The notes below the pieces were generated by a model. That model ran no database searches and had not been told where the DNA came from. It saw only the letters and a list, made by a program, of their open reading frames with translations. From Bacteroidota bacterium (GTDB lineage: Bacteria; Bacteroidota; Bacteroidia; Bacteroidales; FEN-979), in the NCBI GenBank assembly GCA_026391805.1, contig JAPLDJ010000025.1:62001-126000 (forward strand): DNA of 64,000 nucleotides. Reading direction: 5' to 3'. Both the position numbers and the translations under genes were made by a program. Positions 1 through 8,008 of the stretch are shown piece after piece (the stretch's first letter is position 1; each line of letters starts with the position of its first letter).

Positions 1-735
1 ATTGTAGCATTTGCTACCTTACTGCTGGGAATCACTTCCTGCAACAAAAAAGACCGTAACGACAACCAACCGGCACCGACTTCAGTCAGTGCATCGAAAA
101 CCTCAAAGATCAAAAAAGGGGAACCAATCAGTTTCAGTTTCTCTCAGGCGCCAGCAGGAAGCAATGTTTTGTGGACTGTTGCACCTGCCAGTGATGTTCA
201 GATAAATCCTTCAGGTAATTCGGCATCCGTTCTTTTCAACAATGCCGGATCCTATACTGTGAATGCAAGCTATGGCTCCCTCAACGGGAGCGTGCAGATA
301 GGCGTTATTGACAGTATTTACAACCCGGGTGGCGGCGGAACGCCCACCTACCAACCACTGACCGGCGACCAGATCTTCATTACGGTATCAAAAATGGACA
401 GCATGGGCATTACCGGGTTAGGTTTCCGGTTCATCACCGCAAACAAATACAACTGTCTGAACCACTCCCTGTTGTTTGATAATAATTTCTCAGGGCAGGA
501 TCTCCAGGTTGTTTTTAATTGGGTATATATACCTTCAGAGGAATCCTGCACTGCCGGCGAAGACTATGCATCATCCGGAACTTCCTGGTTTCCGGTTGCA
601 GAAGGCACGCATGGATTTGAGGTCGTTCTCGACGGAAATACCTATACCGGCTCGTTTGTGAAAAGCGGGTCAACCTTCACGTTCACATGGCCGTATACTT
701 CCGGTGTTACGGTCACACCGCTTATTCTGTATTAA
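1..735 (+). CDS. Secreted lipoprotein, 5' end cut by the window
   Basis: The frame is open from base 1 and ends at TAA 733-735, so the start codon lies outside the window; 244 residues are visible. The first residues form the end of a lipoprotein signal (hydrophobic FATLLLG, then lipobox ITSC with Cys at about residue 14), so the mature protein should be lipid-anchored in the envelope. Residues 30-100 (KIKKGEPISFSFSQAP, then GSYTVNASYGSLNGSVQIGV) resemble a PKD/Ig-like beta-sandwich as used for surface display. The C-terminal half is rich in Thr, Gly and aromatic residues and has two Cys. I do not recognise a catalytic domain. An ECF sigma gene follows on the same strand after 60 bases. Confidence 0.8.
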   Translation: MVAFATLLLGITSCNKKDRNDNQPAPTSVSASKTSKIKKGEPISFSFSQAPAGSNVLWTVAPASDVQINPSGNSASVLFNNAGSYTVNASYGSLNGSVQIGVIDSIYNPGGGGTPTYQPLTGDQIFITVSKMDSMGITGLGFRFITANKYNCLNHSLLFDNNFSGQDLQVVFNWVYIPSEESCTAGEDYASSGTSWFPVAEGTHGFEVVLDGNTYTGSFVKSGSTFTFTWPYTSGVTVTPLILY

Positions 736-741
736 ACTTGT

Positions 742-787
742 TATCTTTGGGTTGACTAAAAATGCACAAAGGATTTTTAGTCAACCC
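742..787 (+). promoter_or_regulatory. Promoter -7 element overlapping a perfect 14-bp inverted repeat
   Basis: TATCTTTG at 742-749 matches the Bacteroidota -7 consensus TAnnTTTG. Its last G is the first base of a perfect inverted repeat: GGGTTGACTAAAAA at 749-762, an 11-base loop, and TTTTTAGTCAACCC at 774-787. The repeat covers the expected transcription start and ends 8 bases before the GTG start of the sigma gene. It could be an operator, a 5' hairpin, or the terminator of the upstream lipoprotein gene, since T-runs follow the arms. Confidence 0.55.
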
Positions 788-795
788 TTTTTCAC

Positions 796-1332
796 GTGAA
801 AGACCTACACGACATAATCGAAGGCTGTAAAAGAAACGACAGGTCGAGCCAGGAAAAATTGTACCGTCAGTTTTATCCCGGTTTGTTTGCTTTGTGCAAA
901 AAATTCTTCCACGACAACCATGATGCACTCACTTCACTGAACAACGGAATGCTCAATGTATTTAAAAACATCGGCAAGTACGATCCTGCAAAAGGTGAAC
1001 TTTTTAACTGGGCCTATACAATCGTCCGGAATGCAGCCATCACACACCTGAACAACATGAAAATCGTTCAGCAAACCACTGAAATCACAGGGGAGATGGA
1101 GCAGTCGTTATTTTCCAGTCCTTTTAAAGAACTGGAATGGAATGACCTTTTCTCTTACCTTGACAAACTGCCTCCTGCCACGCGCGCCGTTTGTTCCCTT
1201 CATTACATCGAAGGATTTGCGGTACGGGAGATTTCTGAACAGCTCAGCCTGAGCGAGGGCACCATCAAATGGCACCTGAGTGAAAGCCGTAGCCGGCTGA
1301 AAACATTGTTTTTTAAAACTTCCATACACTGA
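796..1332 (+). CDS. ECF-type RNA polymerase sigma-70 factor
   Basis: This 178-residue protein has the ECF layout. Region 2 spans about residues 20-90 (YRQFYPGLFALCKKF, then FNWAYTIVRNAAITHLNN). Region 4 is a helix-turn-helix at about 120-172 (LPPATRAVCSLHYIEGF, AVREISEQLSLSEGTIKWHLSESRSRLK). It should direct RNA polymerase to a small regulon. The start is GTG at 796. It ends two bases before the next gene, whose product crosses the inner membrane, which is the usual position of a cognate anti-sigma or sensor. The inverted repeat at 749-787 may be its control site. Confidence 0.9.
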   Translation: MKDLHDIIEGCKRNDRSSQEKLYRQFYPGLFALCKKFFHDNHDALTSLNNGMLNVFKNIGKYDPAKGELFNWAYTIVRNAAITHLNNMKIVQQTTEITGEMEQSLFSSPFKELEWNDLFSYLDKLPPATRAVCSLHYIEGFAVREISEQLSLSEGTIKWHLSESRSRLKTLFFKTSIH

Positions 1333-1334
1333 AA

Positions 1335-2801
1335 ATGAATGACGAAAATCTACATATAACCCCTGACCCTGAAAAAGGGTTCCCCGCACCGGAAATCCCT
1401 GCCGATGAGGCCTGGAATAATATGGCCGGGTTGCTCGATGTTGAGTTACCGGTATCACAGCCTGATCCCTCAGCATCGCCGAAACCCTCTAAACCGGGCA
1501 GCGGTGGAATATTGGGCGGCAGCAGCCATATCTGGAACATCATCCTGATCGTGGTGGGCGTTGCAGGCCTGCTGACATGGAGCATTCTGCACTTTACCAG
1601 TAAACCGCAAACAGCCATCAATAGAAACGATACAATAAATGTGATCAAAAAGATCGCAGTTACTGATTCCCTGAAGTCAGTCCATCAAAACAACCCATCC
1701 TCTCATGAAAAGACCAGTTCTTATGAAAAGATTGAATTCTCTGAAACAAAATTGAATTTACCGGCAAGACAGTCTGTCAGCAATAGCTTTGTTCAGTCAA
1801 CCGCTTTTGCCCAATCTGCCGATATAACCAAAAAAGAAGAACATTCCGCTCCAAAAACTACTGCTGTTACGGATAATCCTTCAGCCGCTGTTCCGTCTCA
1901 ACCCGGAACCGGCAAAACAGTCCCTATGGGTAAAATTATTAATGAGCAGACACCTGTAATCCCAGACACATTATGGAGTAAGGCTGCGAATTCCAAATCA
2001 CAAAACGAACCACCGGCACCAAGATCTGTCCCTGATAAATCATCCGGTCAGCCGGTTTCGGATCTGAAATCTGATCTGACCCCGGCAACAGATGTGAAAC
2101 CCGCTGATACAAAAGGGAACAGGAAAAAAGATAAATCAGGCAGTTCCCCCCGTCTGTCGGAAAACATGAACTGGCAAACCGGTTTACATGGCAATGCCGG
2201 GATGGTTGTTCAGAAGGGAAGAAATCCCAACCTGTTTTACGGCGGAATGGTTACGGCGGGTCTGTGGCACAAAAAGCTGAAAGCAGGGATTGAGACAGGG
2301 ATCGGATGGCAAGCCTTTAATGATTATGGTTCTGTTTCGAACACGGTCAGGGTTTCAGATTCCATCGCGGGCGATTCATTACATACGGTAACATATACCA
2401 ATTCAACCCGGACATCCGGACATAAATACCTTTATCAGTACCTTCAGGTTCCCCTTTTCATTTCAAAGCAGGTCGTGTCAAACCGCAAGTTTTCGCTCGA
2501 TGTAAAAACAGGACCTGTCGTCGGTTTTATGATTTCTGAACGAACTGTATCCGATTACTCTTCTGACCCTGTAAGCGGGGAGGTCATGGATACCGTCTAC
2601 AACGATTATGCACGGCTGAAAACAAGCTGGCAATGGCAGCTAATGGTGCAATTCCGGTGGAACCTGAATGAAAGAATTTCACTTGAAGTGAGTCCGTCAG
2701 GTACATATTACCTGAATAATCTGTACGAACGGGACAACCGGCCGGCCGGAACACCTTTCGGGATCAGCATCAATGCGGGACTGATTTATAAATTCAAATA
2801 G
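1335..2801 (+). CDS. Envelope-spanning protein: cytoplasmic tail, one TM helix, Pro/Ser linker, outer-membrane beta-barrel
   Basis: The protein has 488 residues. Residues 1-65 are hydrophilic and hold an acidic segment (DEAWNNMAGLLD) of the type seen at the N-terminus of proteins paired with ECF sigma factors in this phylum. One membrane helix follows at about 66-88 (IWNIILIVVGVAGLLTW). A 170-residue linker rich in Pro, Ser, Lys and Thr comes next. The last 200 residues (NWQTGLHGNAGMVVQ to INAGLIYKFK) alternate aromatic and polar residues like an outer-membrane barrel and end in FK. The gene is two bases downstream of the sigma gene. By inference it may sense the outer envelope and control the sigma factor. 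Which side each end faces is not proven. Confidence 0.7.
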   Translation: MNDENLHITPDPEKGFPAPEIPADEAWNNMAGLLDVELPVSQPDPSASPKPSKPGSGGILGGSSHIWNIILIVVGVAGLLTWSILHFTSKPQTAINRNDTINVIKKIAVTDSLKSVHQNNPSSHEKTSSYEKIEFSETKLNLPARQSVSNSFVQSTAFAQSADITKKEEHSAPKTTAVTDNPSAAVPSQPGTGKTVPMGKIINEQTPVIPDTLWSKAANSKSQNEPPAPRSVPDKSSGQPVSDLKSDLTPATDVKPADTKGNRKKDKSGSSPRLSENMNWQTGLHGNAGMVVQKGRNPNLFYGGMVTAGLWHKKLKAGIETGIGWQAFNDYGSVSNTVRVSDSIAGDSLHTVTYTNSTRTSGHKYLYQYLQVPLFISKQVVSNRKFSLDVKTGPVVGFMISERTVSDYSSDPVSGEVMDTVYNDYARLKTSWQWQLMVQFRWNLNERISLEVSPSGTYYLNNLYERDNRPAGTPFGISINAGLIYKFK

Positions 2802-2901
2802 TGTTTTCAATTTGAGCATGACTCGTATATCGTGAACCGTGTAACGTGTACTGGTTTAAAAAACGATTATATTTACCGCAAATTCACCAAAATCTTACGC
2901 T

Positions 2902-3639
2902 ATGCTGAACGCATTTCTCTGGGGATTGTTTGCAACATCCTCTCTGGCTGTGGGCGGAGCACTTGCCACACGGGTTACTTTAAGCAAAAAGGCCCTCGGG
3001 GTCATCATGGCCTTTGGAGCCGGGACGCTGATCTCGGCTGTTTCCTATGAGCTGATCGATGAAGCCATAAAACTTGGCAAGGGAACCGGGTTCACTGCTT
3101 ACGGGCTGTTCGCAGGCGCTGCCGTATTCTTCTTCGCCGATAAGCTGATCGCTAAAATGGGTGCCGGCGACCACGGTTCCATCAATGCGCCTTCGGCCTC
3201 CCGCCTGATCATCCCTATGGTCCTCGCCATCATCCTCGATGGGATACCGGAATCGATTGTCATCGGGCTTGGACTCTTTGAAAAAGGGACCATCAGCATG
3301 GCGATGCTGGCGGCCGTTTTCATTTCCAACCTGCCGGAAGCCATTGCAGGGTCAACCGGGATGAAAGCCAGCGGATGGAGCCGGGCAAAGGTCCAGATTC
3401 TCTGGCTGGTCATTGCAGTGGTTTGTGCCCTTGCCACCCTGGCAGGTTACAGTCTCTTCAGTGGTGCATCCGACCAGTGGCTTGCATTTATCCAGGCTTT
3501 TGCAGGCGGTGCCATCCTGATGATGCTGGCCAATTCCATGATGCCTGAAGCCTTTGAACACGGCGGGAAACTGGCCGGTGTCTTTACCATCCTGGGGTTC
3601 GCTGTTTCAGTGGCGGTGGTGGTGCTGGAGAGGGGCTGA
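2902..3639 (+). CDS. ZIP family divalent metal transporter
   Basis: This 245-residue polytopic protein has about eight hydrophobic segments. The ZIP signature helices are visible: DGIPESIVIGLGL (about 113-125) and SNLPEAIAGSTG (about 141-152), with further metal-ligand candidates in MMPEAFEHGG near residue 215. The family imports Zn2+ or related divalent cations across the inner membrane. A histidine-rich loop is almost absent (GAGDHGS only). A possible -7 element TATATTTA is at 2868-2875. The stop at 3639 abuts the convergent methyltransferase gene with no spacer. Confidence 0.85.
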   Translation: MLNAFLWGLFATSSLAVGGALATRVTLSKKALGVIMAFGAGTLISAVSYELIDEAIKLGKGTGFTAYGLFAGAAVFFFADKLIAKMGAGDHGSINAPSASRLIIPMVLAIILDGIPESIVIGLGLFEKGTISMAMLAAVFISNLPEAIAGSTGMKASGWSRAKVQILWLVIAVVCALATLAGYSLFSGASDQWLAFIQAFAGGAILMMLANSMMPEAFEHGGKLAGVFTILGFAVSVAVVVLERG

Positions 3640-4428
3640 TCATAAACCGGGTGTTCTGAACTCAATCAGATACCCGTATCCTTTCCAGATCGTTTCAAGG
3701 CGGATGTCGAGCATGGTTTTGGGAACCAGCCCGACAGGCGGAATGATCTCCGGCTGCTTTCCGGTAAATATCCCATAAAGTTTTCCGGCTTTTTCGGTTT
3801 CATCGGCGATGACGATTTTGGTCCCTGCCTTTGCCACGCGGATCATCTCCATGATGGCTTTCTCCTTATCCCTGAAGATATTGATCGCCCCAAGGTGAAA
3901 TACCACATCAAAACTATGATCCCTGAAGGGAAGCTGCTCGGCATTGGCCAGGAAAAGCTCCGCCCTGATCCCGGATCGCCTGAGCTTCCGGGTACATTTG
4001 TCCAGCATGATCTGTTGGTTATCTATGCCGAAAAAGCTGCAGTTCCCGGTCCGTTCTGAAATGTAGGAAAGATTGTCGCCGGCGCCGATGCCAGTTTCGA
4101 GTACAAGTGCATTTTCGGGGATCTCCAGCCGGTCGATCACCTCATGCCGGGCGGATTCTGTTCCTCCGCAGGGGATGAACATCAGGTTGGTGAGCGTATC
4201 GTAGAAATTTGCATACTGCGCCCTCATGAAGTCCATCCTGCGGCCATAACTTATTAAATCCTTCTTCTTCAAAAACACAGGCGTCTCTCCCGCCACAGGA
4301 TAGATGACACTGCATTTGCTACAGCACAGGTACTTTTCGAATCCGTTGATCCGGCATGCTGGTATCTGCTCGGACAGCCTGTTTTTACAATCGGGACAAC
4401 AGACAAGTTCCAGGGAATTGTTTTTCAT
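3640..4428 (-). CDS. Class I SAM-dependent methyltransferase with N-terminal zinc-ribbon
   Basis: The protein has 262 residues. The N-terminus has two Cys pairs (CCPDCK at 10-15 and CCSKCSVIYP at about 35-44), a Trm112-like zinc-binding module. A Rossmann methyltransferase core follows: motif I VLETGIGAGDNL near residue 110, FFGIDNQQIML, and post-I FDVVFHLGAINIF near 175. The substrate cannot be read; relatives act on quinones, lipids or small molecules. The gene overlaps the upstream DUF2062 gene by 44 bases and is the last of three translationally coupled minus-strand genes. Confidence 0.8.
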   Translation of the reverse strand: MKNNSLELVCCPDCKNRLSEQIPACRINGFEKYLCCSKCSVIYPVAGETPVFLKKKDLISYGRRMDFMRAQYANFYDTLTNLMFIPCGGTESARHEVIDRLEIPENALVLETGIGAGDNLSYISERTGNCSFFGIDNQQIMLDKCTRKLRRSGIRAELFLANAEQLPFRDHSFDVVFHLGAINIFRDKEKAIMEMIRVAKAGTKIVIADETEKAGKLYGIFTGKQPEIIPPVGLVPKTMLDIRLETIWKGYGYLIEFRTPGL

Positions 4429-4900
4429 ATCCGTGAGGTTTGTTTGATGGATGATGCCGGAAAAACGAAGATGAGATCAGGTAGGCAGCAAATGCCATCG
4501 GCAGGCCGAGGATAAACCCGCCGGCAAGAAGATCGGTGAACACAGTGGAATTATCAGTTATCAATGCCAGGCACGTTTTCACGGTAAGTTCCTGCGGCAT
4601 GTAATAACCGGTTCCCGGGTGGAGGATGAACTTGCCGACCAGGTAGGAAAACCCGTAGAACAACGGCCCCGTCAATATGTTGATGTGAAACACCCCTATG
4701 ACCGAAGCGACCTTATTCCATTTCAGCAGGTGTGTCAGCAGAATTGCGATGGGCACCTTCACCCCGATGAACGGGGTGGCTGCGAGGAAGATCCCGAGTG
4801 CATAGCCAAGGCATATCTTTTTCGGATCTGCCTTTATTGAGACCAGTTTTTTCCTGATCCCGAGAAGCTTTGCTTTGATGTTGACTTTAATGGCTTTCAT
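4385..4900 (-). CDS. DUF2062 membrane protein
   Basis: The start at 4900 (MKAIKVNIKAKLL) gives 171 residues; a longer reading from 4951 would run deep into the upstream gene. The segments LGYALGIFLAATPFIGVKVPIAILL, then VIGVFHINILTGPLFYG, match the DUF2062 family, small membrane proteins with about three helices. They are often found beside glycosyl- or acyl-lipid enzymes, and their function is unknown. The start overlaps the end of the START-domain gene by 14 bases, and the C-terminus overlaps the methyltransferase by 44 bases, so the three genes are probably co-translated. Confidence 0.8.
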   Translation of the reverse strand: MKAIKVNIKAKLLGIRKKLVSIKADPKKICLGYALGIFLAATPFIGVKVPIAILLTHLLKWNKVASVIGVFHINILTGPLFYGFSYLVGKFILHPGTGYYMPQELTVKTCLALITDNSTVFTDLLAGGFILGLPMAFAAYLISSSFFRHHPSNKPHGYEKQFPGTCLLSRL

Positions 4901-5555
4901 TTTGAGCGATTGTTTCGGATCCCCGTTTATGAACATTTGAACGGAAAGCATCCATGGTTTTCAGAAGGTTGCTGTGAACGATCGGATCGGTGATCCAGCG
5001 CGGGAACTTGGGCGCCTGGTTAGTGAACATCCTGTACTCCACGCCTACCCTGTTATTCCCAAGGTCGGTGAATTTCCATGATCCTTCCATGTTCGGGATC
5101 CGGGTCACGTCCTCGAACTGTTTCAGGAATCCGGGATCGCCCGTCATGCGGATCACGGTTTTCCCGTCTGCTGCATCGGTTGAGACTTCATACCGGATGA
5201 TGCAATCCTGGTTGTGAAGGGGCCATGGAAGATGAAACTGGACATACGAATACCAGTGTCCGGGATCAATGGTTTTCACCCGGTAATAGGTTTTGGTTCC
5301 TTTCATCCATTTTGTAAATGAAAGGTCGTCATGAAGGACGGAGATGACGCTGGCAACGGAGCCTTCGACGGTGAATTCACATCTGACCTGCCGTGCCGAA
5401 CGGGTGCTCGTCACCGGTATCCATTTTTCCGAAATGCGGATACCCGATTCCTCTTTAACAACAGTGAACTCCCCCGGATTACTGTTTTCGTCTCCCAGCG
5501 TGAAAGAGGTTGTTGCCAGGAGAAGACCGATCAGGATGATGATTTTTGTTTTCAT
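4887..5555 (-). CDS. Exported START/SRPBCC-domain lipid-binding protein
   Basis: The protein has 222 residues. A signal peptide (MKTKIIILIGLLLATTSFTLG) is followed by a START-like helix-grip fold at about 30-205. The pattern resembles polyketide cyclase/START proteins: VEGSVASVISVLHDDLSFTKW, then HLPWPLHNQDCIIRY and GSWKFTDLGNNRVGVEY. START domains bind lipids or sterols. It is the first gene of the minus-strand operon with DUF2062 and a methyltransferase, which suggests a shared lipid or quinone substrate; that link is inference. A TAGTTTTG -7 element lies 28 bases upstream. Confidence 0.8.
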   Translation of the reverse strand: MKTKIIILIGLLLATTSFTLGDENSNPGEFTVVKEESGIRISEKWIPVTSTRSARQVRCEFTVEGSVASVISVLHDDLSFTKWMKGTKTYYRVKTIDPGHWYSYVQFHLPWPLHNQDCIIRYEVSTDAADGKTVIRMTGDPGFLKQFEDVTRIPNMEGSWKFTDLGNNRVGVEYRMFTNQAPKFPRWITDPIVHSNLLKTMDAFRSNVHKRGSETIAQNESH

Positions 5556-5583
5556 GGCTTTTTGTTTTTATGGTGTTCAGAAG

Positions 5584-5591
5584 CAAAACTA
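5584..5591 (-). promoter_or_regulatory. -7 promoter element for the START/DUF2062/methyltransferase operon
   Basis: On the minus strand the bases read TAGTTTTG, an exact TAnnTTTG match, 28 bases before the ATG at 5555. No convincing -33 TTTG is seen at the usual spacing. Confidence 0.5.
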
Positions 5592-6010
5592 CCGTGTATA
5601 AAGCCCTTGTCATAACTGATCTGTAAGGAGATCTGCCTGTGTAAGGCAAAATTTCCCACAAGTAAACCTCATCCGTAAATGATTTTATTAAAGTTGCAGA
5701 ATTGCATTCCGGGATCAGCTGTTTCGGGAAAATCGTAACAGAAAGTCTCCGGCAAGGGGATAAAACCCTAAAGAAGAACTTCCCGGAGGCAATTCTTGTA
5801 TAATGTACAAAGGGCAGAAAAAGGTTCATGAAAATATTCAACCTGCAAATCATTTGTCATGATGATTGGGATTTAATGCAAATCGTCCTGCCGGTCTTTG
5901 TAAAAAACCGCTTTTCATCCGCAAAGTCGCGGATGTCAGGCGGAAAGCCATTTTCCGGGACGATTTTGCCGGTGTATGTTTGCCTTACCAAACAAAAACC
6001 CCAGGCAATC
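5592..6010. other. Divergent intergenic region, no gene seen
   Basis: Between the minus-strand START operon and the SDR gene I see no convincing gene, RNA or strong hairpin. An open frame upstream of the SDR start (from 5828) has no Bacteroidota-like protein character and is probably untranslated. Confidence 0.5.
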
Positions 6011-6877
6011 ATGAAAACAATTTGTCACACAGCAGTCATAACAGGAGCCACCAGCGGGATCGGGAAAGCATTTGCAACTGAATTTGCAAAGCAGGGGCTT
6101 GACCTGATCATCACAGGCCGCAGAGAAGAGGAGCTTTTAAAAGTGGCCGATGACCTTTCCTCCGGGTATAATGTCAGGATTGAGACCTTTATCGGGGATC
6201 TTGCAGATCCTGATAACCGGCTGGCTCTTTGCCGGATGATAAAGCAAGCGGGGATGATCGATGTCCTTATTAATAATGCAGGCTTCGGGTTCGATCGTAC
6301 ATTCCATGGCAGCAGCCTTGATGATATCCGTTCGATGATCAGCACGCACATCATGGCAACCACTGAAATTACTTATGCTGTCCTCCCGGGCATGATCAGC
6401 CGGCGAAAAGGCACCATAATCAATGTCTCGTCGCTCGCGGCTTTTCTCCCGGGGCTGACCAGGACCATGTATCTTTCCACAAAGTCGTTTATCCATTATT
6501 TTACCGAGTCCCTTTTTATGGAGGTGCGTTCTTTCGGGATCAGGGTTCAGAGCCTCTGTCCGGGGATGACCCATTCCGATTTTCACCGGTACATCGAGAA
6601 TCCGGCACTGAACAGGAAATTTCATCTCGTGAAATTCATGACGCCCGAAAGCGTAGTTTCCGTTTCACTGAAGGAACTTGAAAAGGGATGGGTGCTGTGT
6701 ATCCCGGGATCTGTCAATAAATTGTTTTACATACTTGCAAAATGCCTTCCTTCCAGGATACTGATGAAGATTGCAAAGTTCAGGAATGAGGAACCGGAAA
6801 AAAATGTTACCGGTTATTCCGTACCGGCTCTTGTATCATACCCTTATCCCCTGATGATTGCAAGCCAGGCCTCGTAG
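6011..6877 (+). CDS. Short-chain dehydrogenase/reductase (SDR)
   Basis: The protein has 288 residues from ATG 6011, directly before the family core. The classical SDR motifs are present: TGATSGIGKAFA (glycine-rich NAD(P) site, residues 10-21), NNAGFG near 88, INVSSLAA near 137 (catalytic Ser) and YLSTKSF near 154 (catalytic Tyr and Lys). TGRREEE after beta-2 favours NADP(H). The C-terminus (LVKFMTPESVVSVSLKELEKG) resembles the DltE/YqjQ type of cytosolic or membrane-associated SDRs. The substrate is unknown. The next gene is separated by an AT-rich tandem repeat. Confidence 0.85.
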   Translation: MKTICHTAVITGATSGIGKAFATEFAKQGLDLIITGRREEELLKVADDLSSGYNVRIETFIGDLADPDNRLALCRMIKQAGMIDVLINNAGFGFDRTFHGSSLDDIRSMISTHIMATTEITYAVLPGMISRRKGTIINVSSLAAFLPGLTRTMYLSTKSFIHYFTESLFMEVRSFGIRVQSLCPGMTHSDFHRYIENPALNRKFHLVKFMTPESVVSVSLKELEKGWVLCIPGSVNKLFYILAKCLPSRILMKIAKFRNEEPEKNVTGYSVPALVSYPYPLMIASQAS

Positions 6878-6892
6878 CGTTTCAGGTTACAC

Positions 6893-6971
6893 GACATAAG
6901 ACATAAGACATAAGACATAAGTAACAAGCCACGTATGACATATGACTTATGACGTATGATTTATGACATAA
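6893..6971. repeat. 7-bp tandem repeat ACATAAG and diverged units
   Basis: Four perfect units of ACATAAG run from 6894 to 6921. A diverged series of TATGAC/TTATGAC/GTATGAT units continues to 6971. Similar words (ATACGACATATG, ATACGACATACG) recur at 63146-63172, so this is a dispersed family. The tract sits just upstream of the ROK kinase promoter region (TAATTTTA near 6979-6986). Confidence 0.7.
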
Positions 6972-7019
6972 ATATTTCCTAATTTTACCGTGAAAGATAA
7001 ACTGACAAACAGCATCACT

Positions 7020-7955
7020 ATGTCAACAACTGTGATCGGGGTGGACATTGGCGGGAGCCACATCACCTGCATAGGTGTGGATCCGGCAGATCATGCGGTA
7101 AGGACGGATCTGCAGATTCGCCAGGAGATCGACCGCCACGGGAGTGCGGAAAAGATCCTCCACGACTGGTCGGCGACCCTTGAGCAACTGATCCGGCAGA
7201 TCGGCCGGGAAAATCTTGCCGGGATCGGTTTTGCCATGCCCGGCCCTTTTGATTACCCGCAGGGGATCGCGCTCTTCCAGGGGGTAAAGAAGTATGATAA
7301 TCTTTTCGGGGTCAATGTGCGGGCTGAACTGAAGCAGCGGCTCGGGCTTGCACCGGAAATGCCGGTACGGTTCCTCAACGACGCTACCTGCTTTGCCGTT
7401 GGCGAAGCCTGGATCGGAAAGGGTGCCGGCCTGCAGAAAGTGGTCGCAGTCACCCTGGGTACCGGCTTCGGATCGGCCTTTATTACTGATGGTATACCGG
7501 TTGAAACCGGCCCCGATGTCCCGGAATTCGGCTGCGTTTACCACCTGTCCTACAGGGAAGGCATTGCCAATGATTATTTCAGCACTACCTGGTTCCATTC
7601 GAGATACAAAGAGGTGACCGGGAAGGATATTTCCGAAGTGAAGGAGATGGCTGCCGCTGCCTCTTCAGGGACTGATCCTGATGCAGCCGGCATCTTTGAG
7701 GAGTTCGGAGCAGCAATGGGAACCTTCATTGCGCCCTGGCTCCGGAGATTCGGGGCCGAATGCATGGTGATCGGGGGCAACATCGCCAACAGCTATGAGT
7801 TGTTCGAAGTGCCACTGAACAGGGCGCTGGCCGAAGGTCAGGCTCCGGTTCCGGTTTTTGCTACCGAACTGGGCGAACTGGCTGCCATTGCCGGCGCTGC
7901 GCGGCTTTGTGATGATTCTTTCTATTCACGGTTACCCTTTTTCTCCGGTAAATAA
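7020..7955 (+). CDS. ROK family sugar kinase (glucokinase-like)
   Basis: The protein has 311 residues from ATG 7020 (MSTTVIGVDIGGSHITC). A GTG at 6990 is in frame but lies almost on the -7 element TAATTTTA (6979-6986), so the later start is preferred. ROK/actin-fold motifs are visible: the phosphate loop VDIGGSHIT near residues 7-15, the catalytic Asp in FLNDATCFAVGEA near 115-127, and the phosphate-2 motif VTLGTGFGSAF near 140. The ROK zinc-binding Cys/His cluster is not obvious, as in glucokinase-like members without repressor function. It is followed closely by a mannose-6-phosphate isomerase-like gene, so the pair probably handles hexose phosphorylation and isomerisation. Confidence 0.85.
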   Translation: MSTTVIGVDIGGSHITCIGVDPADHAVRTDLQIRQEIDRHGSAEKILHDWSATLEQLIRQIGRENLAGIGFAMPGPFDYPQGIALFQGVKKYDNLFGVNVRAELKQRLGLAPEMPVRFLNDATCFAVGEAWIGKGAGLQKVVAVTLGTGFGSAFITDGIPVETGPDVPEFGCVYHLSYREGIANDYFSTTWFHSRYKEVTGKDISEVKEMAAAASSGTDPDAAGIFEEFGAAMGTFIAPWLRRFGAECMVIGGNIANSYELFEVPLNRALAEGQAPVPVFATELGELAAIAGAARLCDDSFYSRLPFFSGK

Positions 7956-8008
7956 TTCCTTCAGCCATCGAAACCCCTTTCAGAAAAAGCCGCCAACACC
8001 TGCTGCCG

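Noticed and set aside
5556-5830. tRNA or riboswitch in the 5.6-5.8 kb gap
   Set aside because: No cloverleaf, TTCGA loop or known aptamer core could be assembled from the sequence.
5828-6010. N-terminal extension of the SDR
   Set aside because: The classical SDR glycine motif starts ten residues after ATG 6011; the extension has no homologous character.
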